A stretch of DNA of 22,108 nucleotides from a virus. Below, one piece after another: positions 6,074 through 12,315 of the stretch (positions within the stretch are counted from its first letter, which is position 1; each line of letters starts with the position of its first letter). The stretch lies in IMG/VR virus record IMGVR_UViG_3300043496_000066, positions 1-22,108 of that record; one strand, 5' to 3'. The notes under the pieces were generated by a model. It worked only from the letters and a program-made list of their open reading frames with translations, did no database searches and was not told the origin of the DNA. The position numbers and the translations under genes are program-made.

Positions 6074-6565
6074 ATGGCTGAATACTACGTATCAGCCCAC
6101 CCAGACTCCACAGGAGAACTAGCCACCCATTCTGATGATGGACTGGCATTCTGGACACCAGTCCTAGGGCCTACTGCGATGCTCCTGGCCTACTTCCTGG
6201 CAATGCAGGTGGAGGGAGAAGGCCCTGGGAAGGTCCTCCAGTCCCAGCTGTCCACTGACCTGGCTGTGATGCCCAGCAAAGTGGAATCCAGCCTGAACAG
6301 ACTAGCCAGACGCAACATCATTGATAGGGAGGCAGACCAGATTCTCATTCACCTGAACCTGCCCTACCCACATCCAGCTCCTGGTCCAGTGGCAGAAGCC
6401 CTCACTCTCACCATTCCTGAGGCAGCAGCCCTTCTGGGCATCTCTAGGTCAGCAGCCTACACAGCAGCCAGAACTGGGGAGCTACCCACAGTGCAGATAG
6501 GCAGACGATATCTGGTCCCCAGACACAGACTGAACCAGCTCCTGAAGGGTGAAGAGAATGACTGA
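6074..6565 (+). CDS. Winged-helix plus excisionase-like DNA-binding fusion
   Basis: Encodes 163 residues with two DNA-binding parts. Residues about 30-95 (FWTPVLGPTAMLLAYFLAM to RLARRNIID) look like a MarR/replication-type winged helix. Residues about 110-158 (LTIPEAAALLGISRSAAYTA, RTGELPTVQIGRRYLVPRH) are a clear MerR/Xis-type helix-turn-helix with the wing GRRYLV. Single-domain excisionases are usually 60-80 residues, so the added winged helix is unusual. Position a few genes upstream of integrase fits an excisionase/directionality factor or a lysogeny regulator, perhaps both in one chain. It begins right after the previous stop (TGAATG). Confidence 0.82.
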   Translation: MAEYYVSAHPDSTGELATHSDDGLAFWTPVLGPTAMLLAYFLAMQVEGEGPGKVLQSQLSTDLAVMPSKVESSLNRLARRNIIDREADQILIHLNLPYPHPAPGPVAEALTLTIPEAAALLGISRSAAYTAARTGELPTVQIGRRYLVPRHRLNQLLKGEEND

Positions 6566-6788
6566 GCAGAGGCAGGCTCTACATGCCTATCTGTCTGATG
6601 AAGCCTGGAACGCCTGGAGACTGTTCTCTGAGGAGAATGGGGTGAGCACTACAGGGCTCCTGGAGGCTCTGGGGCTGGAGCTGGCAGACCAGTTGGACGA
6701 CATAGAGGCAGACGAACTGAGGCAGCCCTGGGTGAAGGCCGGCAGGAAGATAGATGGCATCAGGAGACGCAGAGGAGGGCAACAGTAG
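6558..6788 (+). CDS. Small DNA-binding-like protein, 76 residues
   Basis: The ATG at 6558 overlaps the previous stop by 8 bases; a GTG at 6549 would add three residues. The core LSDEAWNAWRLFSEENGVSTTGLLEALGLEL resembles ribbon-helix-helix or similar small regulators that carry 'Sxxaxxxwxxfaxxxgvsxxxlleal'. An acidic linker and a very basic tail (GRKIDGIRRRRGG) follow; the tail could contact DNA. It probably acts with the excisionase-like protein or controls the operon. Ends TAG sharing a base with the next GTG. Confidence 0.7.
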   Translation: MTEQRQALHAYLSDEAWNAWRLFSEENGVSTTGLLEALGLELADQLDDIEADELRQPWVKAGRKIDGIRRRRGGQQ

Positions 6789-6967
6789 TGGAGGACTACG
6801 CCAAAGTGGTGGCAGAACTGGTGTGGACTGAAGCGGAGCTAGAGAAGAGAACCGCCGAACGGGACCGGCTGCGGGCGACGCTGGATTATGCCCGGCTCGT
6901 ACTCAACCGGGCACTTGACGTAAGCCCGAATACCGGCGACACACCAGATCCTGACCCCAGAACCTGA
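6788..6967 (+). CDS. 59-residue coiled-coil protein
   Basis: The GTG at 6788 shares its first base with the TAG above. Residues 2-45 (charged heptads such as ELVWTEAELEKRTAERDRLR) form one long amphipathic helix, probably a coiled coil, followed by a Pro/Asp-rich tail. The central part is rich in CpG (nine in 6841-6900 by my count), in contrast with the CpG-poor genes just upstream, which hints at separate origin. No function is recognised. Confidence 0.65.
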   Translation: MEDYAKVVAELVWTEAELEKRTAERDRLRATLDYARLVLNRALDVSPNTGDTPDPDPRT

Positions 6968-7091
6968 GACCCTACAGTCACAGGAAGAGTAGGTTTGAGA
7001 CCCTGCCGACTGTGCAGGTCCAGGGCCTGAAACGTATCCTGACCTGGGATTATTGCCTGTATCGGAATGTATCTGCAGTGGTACTCAGTAA

Positions 7092-7202
7092 ATGATGGAC
7101 ATGGCAGACAGACCCCTTAGAATGGCCCTTCTGGTGCCGACATGGTCTCAACCTGTTACCCTCTGCTGGGTACCAGTCACACCAGGAGGAGACCCAGGGT
7201 GA
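7092..7202 (+). CDS. Possible 36-residue leader ORF before integrase
   Basis: Tandem ATGs at 7092 and 7095 open a frame that ends in a TGA overlapping the preferred integrase GTG (GTGA), the coupling pattern of this genome. There is no clear ribosome site and the peptide (MMDMADRPLRMALLVPTWSQ...) has no recognisable fold. It may be a translated leader that couples integrase expression, or chance. Confidence 0.35.
   Translation: MMDMADRPLRMALLVPTWSQPVTLCWVPVTPGGDPG
7184..7191 (+). promoter_or_regulatory. Ribosome binding site for integrase
   Basis: AGGAGGAG is a near-perfect anti-16S match, 7 bases before the GTG at 7199. No comparable site precedes the ATG at 7142, so it decides the start of integrase. 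Confidence 0.7.
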
Positions 7203-8293
7203 AGCCTAGGATCAGAGCCAGAGCGGGACAGCCGGCAGCCCACTGGAACCAGAAGCGCCGAGAGTGGGAAACCAGAATCGGACTGCCCACTCAGCCAGGA
7301 CAGCCCAGGGTCCGGAAGTGGGTGAGGGCTAAGACTGAAGAGGAGTGTCTGGCTAAGGCCTGGCAGGCTCTGAACCAGCTGGCCGGCGAGGTGGCCCTCC
7401 CAGATGACAGTGAGACGCTGGGTGCTGTGGCCAGGCTATGGCTGGCCTTCATGGAGGGCAGGGTGTCTGACGGTTCCTGGGTCGCCTACAGGACCAGGGT
7501 GGAGCGTCACATCATCCCGATGCTGGGAACTAGAAGGCTGACGGCTCTGAAGACTGTGGATGTGGACCAGTGGCAGAAGGAGCTGGAGGCTAGGGGTCTG
7601 GCTGTGGCCACCAGAAGAGAAATCAGAAGCACCCTGGTCATCATCATTGAATGGGCCCAGGCCAGGGAGATGGTCACCAGGAATGTGGCTGCCCTGTCAC
7701 CAGGTCCTCGGGGAGCCGGCAAGAAGGTGGAGACTCTGACCAAACCTCAGGCTAGGGCTGTCCTGGAGAAGGTCGCCGGCTGGAGGTTTGAGGCGGCAGT
7801 CATCCTGATGATGATGACCGGTCTGCGCATCGGTGAAGCCCTGGGGCTCAGGTGGTCTGACATCAGTGAGGGCAGCGTCACTGTCGCCGGCCAGGTGGTC
7901 ACCAAACCCAAACTGCACTACCAGCCCTACCCGAAGACCGGACGCAGCTTCCGGACGGTAGACCTGCCTCCCAGAGCTCAAACAGCACTAGCGGCTCTAG
8001 GCCCAGGTGAACCCGCCGGCCATGTCTTCCTGAATTCCCGAGAGGGTCTGGTAGACCCCAGCGTCCTGGCCACCGAACTGAAGACCAGAACTGTCAGCCT
8101 CGGGGTAAACGTGCACCCTCACAAGCTGAGGCACACCGCTGCCAGTCTCATGATCGACAGTGGGGTGAGACTGGAGATCGTTTCTAAGATCCTGGGCCAC
8201 AAATCCATCAGGACCACCTCAGACATCTACGGCCACCTGCTGCCGGACGGTAGAGCAGAGGCAGCTGCAGCCATGGATGAGGCCTTGGGCTGA
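7199..8293 (+). CDS. int: Tyrosine-type phage integrase
   Basis: Encodes 364 residues from the GTG at 7199. I prefer it to the ATG at 7142 because a perfect AGGAGGAG (7184-7191) lies 7 bases upstream and the basic arm-binding N-terminus starts there. Catalytic residues on this numbering: Arg210 (TGLRIGEALGL), His308-x-x-Arg311 (HKLRHT), His334 (LGHKS) and nucleophile Tyr344 (DIYGH). The N-terminal region has an arm-binding domain, then a SAM-like core-binding domain (about 60-160). It recombines attP with a host attB. It is the last rightward gene, next to the candidate attP region, and follows an excisionase-like gene. Confidence 0.95.
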   Translation: MKPRIRARAGQPAAHWNQKRREWETRIGLPTQPGQPRVRKWVRAKTEEECLAKAWQALNQLAGEVALPDDSETLGAVARLWLAFMEGRVSDGSWVAYRTRVERHIIPMLGTRRLTALKTVDVDQWQKELEARGLAVATRREIRSTLVIIIEWAQAREMVTRNVAALSPGPRGAGKKVETLTKPQARAVLEKVAGWRFEAAVILMMMTGLRIGEALGLRWSDISEGSVTVAGQVVTKPKLHYQPYPKTGRSFRTVDLPPRAQTALAALGPGEPAGHVFLNSREGLVDPSVLATELKTRTVSLGVNVHPHKLRHTAASLMIDSGVRLEIVSKILGHKSIRTTSDIYGHLLPDGRAEAAAAMDEALG

Positions 8294-8455
8294 CCCAAAC
8301 AGGTGACAATCGCTCCAGAGGGTCCTGTGTGGCTCTCTGCTGCGTTAGAGCCCTGTTCGGCCACTGCCACCCGTTTCGTTTCGTTCAGGCCCTTAGAACG
8401 CCACAGGCAGGTCCCCAGGATGGCTCTGAGCAGGAGTGAGCCGATCAGGAAGGGC
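8294..8455. other. Junction between convergent operons, candidate attP/terminator area
   Basis: The gap separates the rightward integrase from the leftward lysis genes. It holds an imperfect inverted repeat, GCGTTAGAGCCCTG (8342-8355) against CAGGCCCTTAGAACGC (8386-8401), a GTTTC-GTTTC-GTTC tandem (8373-8385) and a shorter IR CAGAG (8316-8320)/CTCTG (8335-8339). There is no tRNA 3'-end sequence and no T tract. A bidirectional terminator and the phage attachment core are both expected here by position; neither can be proven from sequence alone. Confidence 0.4.
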
Positions 8456-8668
8456 CTAGGGACCTGCCAGGGCCGACAGTAGTCGCTCACAGGTGATGTG
8501 TGCCTCTGCCTGTCCACAGACCATGGGTGCATCGCAGATGGTGCACCTGGGCTTCCGATACTGCTTCTCCAGCCACCTGCGTTCCAGGGTGATGATGTCC
8601 CGCCAGGGCCAGTCCTCTAGGCACAGGGGAGAGCCCTCCAGGTGGTTCTTCCCGCAGTACCGGCACAT
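8456..8668 (-). CDS. 70-residue double zinc-knuckle protein
   Basis: The ATG at 8668 shares a base with the lysin stop (TGATG). Two metal sites are seen: Cys2-Cys5-His9-Cys16 and Cys42-Cys45-Cys51-His57-Cys60, separated by a helical, Trp-rich linker. No hydrophobic span is present, so it is not a holin. It is the last late gene. A treble-clef or HNH-remnant fold is possible, but the function is unknown. Confidence 0.72.
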   Translation of the reverse strand: MCRYCGKNHLEGSPLCLEDWPWRDIITLERRWLEKQYRKPRCTICDAPMVCGQAEAHITCERLLSALAGP

Positions 8669-9381
8669 CAGCAGACCGGCCAGGCCCTGACAGCGTCCCG
8701 GTATTTGGCATCCATCTCGTCTACGTCCACAGTGGGCTGTTCTGACAGGACAGAGCCCATCCTGAGAGGGACCAGCTCCCCTTCCTTCAGGACCTTACGC
8801 TTAATCTCTGAGCCCTCCACCACCACCAGGAAAGCCATATCTCCATCCATCCACAGTTGGTTAGGCGTCAGGAACTGGTCAATCCTGTTGTCCAGGATGC
8901 CTCCCATCATTGTGGCAATCCTGTTGAAATCATCGTCTGTCATCTCATCCTCCAGTGGTGGTTTGGGACTGCCTCCTACCAGGGGAGCCCTGTCCAGGTA
9001 TCCAGTGGGATCTATGTTGACTCCCCACTCCCACAGCTCCAGGTGTGCGTGAGAGCCTGTGCTGCTGCCCGTGCTGTCTATCCAGGCAATCTCTGTGCCG
9101 GCTGTGACCCAGCCACCCTGAATGATGGGGCTGGAGTGGTGGAAGCTCTTGAACATGTCGCCACCATCGACCACCCAGGACCAGTGGCCTGCCCCACCAG
9201 ACTCATAGCCTGTAGTCACCTGGCCATCGTAGGGAGCCAACAGAGGCACACCAGCTGGCACTCCATAGTCCACACCTCTATGGAAGGCCCCAGGCTGCCC
9301 TGTGATGGGGTCATACCTGTAGCCGTAGCCTGATGTCTTGGGGTAGGACTCAGGCAGTGGGAAGTAAGTCAGTTCTCTCAT
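8668..9381 (-). CDS. M23-family peptidase, endolysin or tail-associated lysin
   Basis: Encodes 237 residues. The N-terminal half is an M23 (LytM-type) zinc endopeptidase that cuts peptidoglycan cross-links: SGYGYRYDPI, HRGVDYG (His and Asp metal ligands, about 34-39), and SHAHLELW (catalytic and metal His, about 109-116). Residues about 140-237 are an acidic domain of unknown type, perhaps wall-binding. There is no signal peptide, so release would need a holin or another route. No amidase gene and no holin lies beside it. It could instead be a tail protein that opens the wall at entry, since it directly follows tail-fibre genes. Start overlaps the fibre stop (ATGA). Confidence 0.88.
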   Translation of the reverse strand: MRELTYFPLPESYPKTSGYGYRYDPITGQPGAFHRGVDYGVPAGVPLLAPYDGQVTTGYESGGAGHWSWVVDGGDMFKSFHHSSPIIQGGWVTAGTEIAWIDSTGSSTGSHAHLELWEWGVNIDPTGYLDRAPLVGGSPKPPLEDEMTDDDFNRIATMMGGILDNRIDQFLTPNQLWMDGDMAFLVVVEGSEIKRKVLKEGELVPLRMGSVLSEQPTVDVDEMDAKYRDAVRAWPVC

Positions 9382-10250
9382 GATCCCCCCAGGCCTAGGT
9401 TTATGATGACTGCCCTGAGGTAATTGACCAGCGCCATTGTCGTTGCTGGATCGGTAGCGGCAGCAGGGATTCCTGTTTGCCTAGCCACTGGGTTCACCCC
9501 AAAGAACCCCAGTTTCTGAGTAGCGCCATTCCCGATACGGAGTCCTGTCGTCGTACCAGCGTCAAGACTGAAGTTGTCCCGGAATCTCATCATTCCGTCA
9601 AAGACCTGGACCTGGTTTACTCCACCGATACTCGTTATCACCTGGCTTGTACAGTTGGTCACAACCGAACTTGAGTTATACCCGACAAATACTTGATCGG
9701 CAGATGACGCGTAAATCAGGGATTGATCGCCACCGTTGGCAGCGTTCCTGGCGACAATGTGCTGATTGTTAGGCAGCCTGACAATCCCAGTGGACGCAGG
9801 GTTTGTGCCGATGGCCAGGGTACTGGGCATTGTTACCGGCACGGCAGCCGCCCCAACGATAACTTGATCGGGCCTTAGCTCCAGTACTACGGCACCAGAA
9901 CAGTAGAACTGATGCCAACCAGGCGTCCCGGGCGCAACGTAAGTCATCACATCAGCTGGACTGAATCCTATGTAACCACCATCCGCACTATTGGCAGCAT
10001 TACGCCATCGGACATTACCGCCACTAGCCAGCCGGACAACCCCATTGGTTGAAGGGTTCGTTCCCACTGCCAGGTACGGATTGACTGTCAGGCCACCATT
10101 GACAGTTCCACCTGAGGCTGAAGACAGCCAACGTCCATCCAGGACCGACAGGGCAACCTTCTTAGTCCCAGTGGGCTGAACGATGGGCAGAATGTCAGTG
10201 GCGGCCAGGGTGGAGGCTACGGGCAAAGCACTGATCTTTACGTCAGCCAT
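9378..10250 (-). CDS. Tail fibre / minor tail protein with internal repeat
   Basis: Encodes 290 residues beginning MADVKISALP, the common start of phage tail-fibre proteins with the 'ALPxxxxLxxtDxlpv' motif. Two internal copies of one repeat are seen, LAVGTNPSTNGVVRL...RNAAN (about 60-95) and LAIGTNPASTGIVRL...RNAAN (about 146-180), which suggest trimeric beta-structure. The C-terminus (RAVIINLGL) is short and hydrophobic. It probably contributes to receptor contact. Base content is more CpG-rich than in the lysogeny region. Confidence 0.8.
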   Translation of the reverse strand: MADVKISALPVASTLAATDILPIVQPTGTKKVALSVLDGRWLSSASGGTVNGGLTVNPYLAVGTNPSTNGVVRLASGGNVRWRNAANSADGGYIGFSPADVMTYVAPGTPGWHQFYCSGAVVLELRPDQVIVGAAAVPVTMPSTLAIGTNPASTGIVRLPNNQHIVARNAANGGDQSLIYASSADQVFVGYNSSSVVTNCTSQVITSIGGVNQVQVFDGMMRFRDNFSLDAGTTTGLRIGNGATQKLGFFGVNPVARQTGIPAAATDPATTMALVNYLRAVIINLGLGGS

Positions 10251-10377
10251 CGTCCGTTACCTCTTCTTCGACTGGGCCTCCACACTGTCCACACTGGATG
10301 TCCTCCACTGGGAAGTCAGCGCCATCTTTAGGAACCTGGGACTCTGAACATTCTTCGTTCTGGCATACCACGTTCAT
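10243..10377 (-). CDS. 44-residue zinc-ribbon mini-protein in the tail cluster
   Basis: The ATG at 10377 shares a base with the stop of the upstream tail gene, and the frame ends 8 bases inside the next gene. Cys5 and Cys10 with Cys29-x-x-Cys32 fit a minimal zinc ribbon; the remainder is acidic, with a VEEEVTDDG tail. It fills an otherwise empty 126-base gap exactly. A scaffold or regulator role in tail-tip assembly is possible; no family is recognised. Confidence 0.68.
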   Translation of the reverse strand: MNVVCQNEECSESQVPKDGADFPVEDIQCGQCGGPVEEEVTDDG

Positions 10378-10868
10378 CATCTCTGTCCTGTCGCTACGTA
10401 CATCATCCGTACTGTGCTGTTGGCAACAGGTACGTCATCCAGGTTCCGCCGGATATTGAACGTCACTGTGCTGTTGGTATAGGCGATCACTGTGGCCAGG
10501 GCACTCAGGTTCCCAGCCTCATTACCAACAATCACAGGCTGCCCTGTGAAGGCCACTGGGAACGTGACGTTGAAGCTACCGAAAGCGTCAGTGGTAGTCA
10601 CCACGTTCCCTGACTGCAGGTGGAACCCTGCCGGCAGTGGTGACACTGGTGGAGCGGGTGTCAACAGGTCAGCCCAGGCTGACCCTGTCCAATACTGGAC
10701 CTGGCCAGTCCTGTCGTCCAGGACTGTGAGCTGGTTCAGAACTGGTGCTGTCACCTGGGCTGTTCTCTGGGTGGCGTTAGCGAACCTGGAGACTGTCTGG
10801 GACATCAGGTAACTGTTGACATCTACTGCCAGTGCCTCCTCCCCAGCTACAAAGTTCTTGTATGCCAT
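10377..10868 (-). CDS. Minor tail protein
   Basis: Encodes 163 residues from the ATG at 10868, which has AAAGGAG in range; a GTG one codon earlier is too close to that site. The start MAYKNFVAGEEALAVDVNSYLMSQ is the familiar N-terminal pattern of actinophage minor tail proteins ('AGe-lta-dvN-yLm-Q'). The QVQYWTGSAWADL segment is the linker seen in many tail-fibre connectors, followed by a beta-rich domain (about 80-163). It probably attaches at the tail tip. Confidence 0.8.
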   Translation of the reverse strand: MAYKNFVAGEEALAVDVNSYLMSQTVSRFANATQRTAQVTAPVLNQLTVLDDRTGQVQYWTGSAWADLLTPAPPVSPLPAGFHLQSGNVVTTTDAFGSFNVTFPVAFTGQPVIVGNEAGNLSALATVIAYTNSTVTFNIRRNLDDVPVANSTVRMMYVATGQR

Positions 10869-10878
10869 CACTGCTCCT

Positions 10879-12315
10879 TTACCGGAAGGCGTAGCCGGCT
10901 GTCAGTTTGTCGTTGGCGTGAAAGCCCCAGTGGAACACTCCATACAGGTCAGCCAGGGCCAGGTGGATGTCTGTCTCCCAGCTGGTCCTGCTTATCTTGT
11001 GGTCCAGGCCTATGGCTCTGCCGGAGGTGTCTACTGGTGGTGTGTCATCTGGTGGGGTCCACAAGATTCGCACTCTGTCATCCACCAACTTCAGGCCCAG
11101 CAGGTCTGGCCACAGGGCTTCAGTGAACGCTGGGAACGCTGTGACAGTTTCCAGCCTGGCTCTGGGGTATCCCTGGAGTGAGACCAGAAAGGCAGCCCAG
11201 CTAGCCACCAGCGCATCGGACTGCAGGTCCAAGTCTGTTCTCTTGTAACTGTGGAGTCCGAACAGGTCGATGGAACCTTCTGCCCTGACCACCTGCTGGG
11301 TGCCACCGGTCCTGGAGGCGTAGACCGCATTCCTGATGTTCAAGTTGGCTGCCAGCACATCGGCAGCGGTCATAGCGTCATGACCTTCAGGGCATCCCAG
11401 GGTCAGTGCTGGCAGTGGTTCTGTAGTCCAGGTGTCCCGATTGTGGAACTGGAGGACACCACTGGCGTCTATGTAGGTAAACCCTGCCTCATCTTCTGAG
11501 GCTCTGCCGATCAGCTCCCAGGCTGACGTGGCTAGCGTGGTGGCCTGCAGTGTGTTGGTGGAAGAGTCCAGTCTGGTGGTACCAGTCCATCCGTAGTGGG
11601 TCAGGATTCTGGTGATCCTGGCAGGCACTGTGTCACCTGCTCCTACCGGTGGCTGTTCCCCATAGTCCAGGGCTACTAGATCTTTGACAGCGTCACTGCT
11701 GACCACTGTGGCTCTGCGGTCCTGTGGATGGACTTCCCAGGGTTCAGACCAGGAATCCACTGTCCCTTTGTGAATGGGATAGGTGGCCACTGTGACGCTG
11801 GTGTCTTCTGTGACCAACCCGTCTCCGGCTTCCGTCAGCAGGCCCTCTCCGGCTTCTGTGAGGAGTGAGCCACCAGTCTGAGTCAGATGCTCAGCCCAGA
11901 TGAGAATGGGTGTGCCCGGCATGAGCCTGGAACGGCCGCCGTACTGGAACGGGGACCCAGGGTTCAGGGGGTCATAGATCCGGTCAGGGTCAAACAGGGT
12001 GACCTGCGCTGTAGCGGCCTGTGAGCTCGCAATAGCGCCATCCGGTCGGGTACCTCCCAGGTGGGTGTCTACGTCCATCACGTCGCAGCTCAGGTCCACC
12101 CAGAGCCGTCCTGGAAGGGCAGGGGGAGCCGCCCGGGCAGTCTGCTTAGCGTAGACGTTGCCTGCGTCGAGACGGCTCGATGAGCTCGGACCCCAGTGAA
12201 AGCTGGTGCCGGACTGAATGCCGGCGTAGACGTAGAACCGGAGGAAGAGGCTCCAGCTGGGTGAGGCCGCCCCTCCGGCAGTGCCTGGCCACAGGTCACC
12301 GGAAGCCCAGGGCAT
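10879..12315 (-). CDS. Minor tail / baseplate hub-like protein
   Basis: Encodes 478 residues and directly follows the tape measure, overlapping its end by 20 bases. This is the place of the distal-tail or hub protein in actinophages. VTLFDPDRIYDPLNPGSPFQY and the RILTHYGW-type segments are what I know from such proteins. A triple repeat of SLLTEAGEGLLTEAGDGLVTE (about 150-170) is a short insertion. No enzyme motif is seen. It likely joins the tail tube to the fibre proteins. Confidence 0.8.
   Translation of the reverse strand: MPWASGDLWPGTAGGAASPSWSLFLRFYVYAGIQSGTSFHWGPSSSSRLDAGNVYAKQTARAAPPALPGRLWVDLSCDVMDVDTHLGGTRPDGAIASSQAATAQVTLFDPDRIYDPLNPGSPFQYGGRSRLMPGTPILIWAEHLTQTGGSLLTEAGEGLLTEAGDGLVTEDTSVTVATYPIHKGTVDSWSEPWEVHPQDRRATVVSSDAVKDLVALDYGEQPPVGAGDTVPARITRILTHYGWTGTTRLDSSTNTLQATTLATSAWELIGRASEDEAGFTYIDASGVLQFHNRDTWTTEPLPALTLGCPEGHDAMTAADVLAANLNIRNAVYASRTGGTQQVVRAEGSIDLFGLHSYKRTDLDLQSDALVASWAAFLVSLQGYPRARLETVTAFPAFTEALWPDLLGLKLVDDRVRILWTPPDDTPPVDTSGRAIGLDHKISRTSWETDIHLALADLYGVFHWGFHANDKLTAGYAFR

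Noticed and set aside
8294-8455. tRNA-derived attachment core
   Set aside because: No T-arm or CCA-end pattern is visible in the gap on either strand.
8227-8532. Leftward 101-codon frame across the integrase end
   Set aside because: It spans the integrase 3' end on the other strand and a non-coding gap, and the peptide lacks structure.
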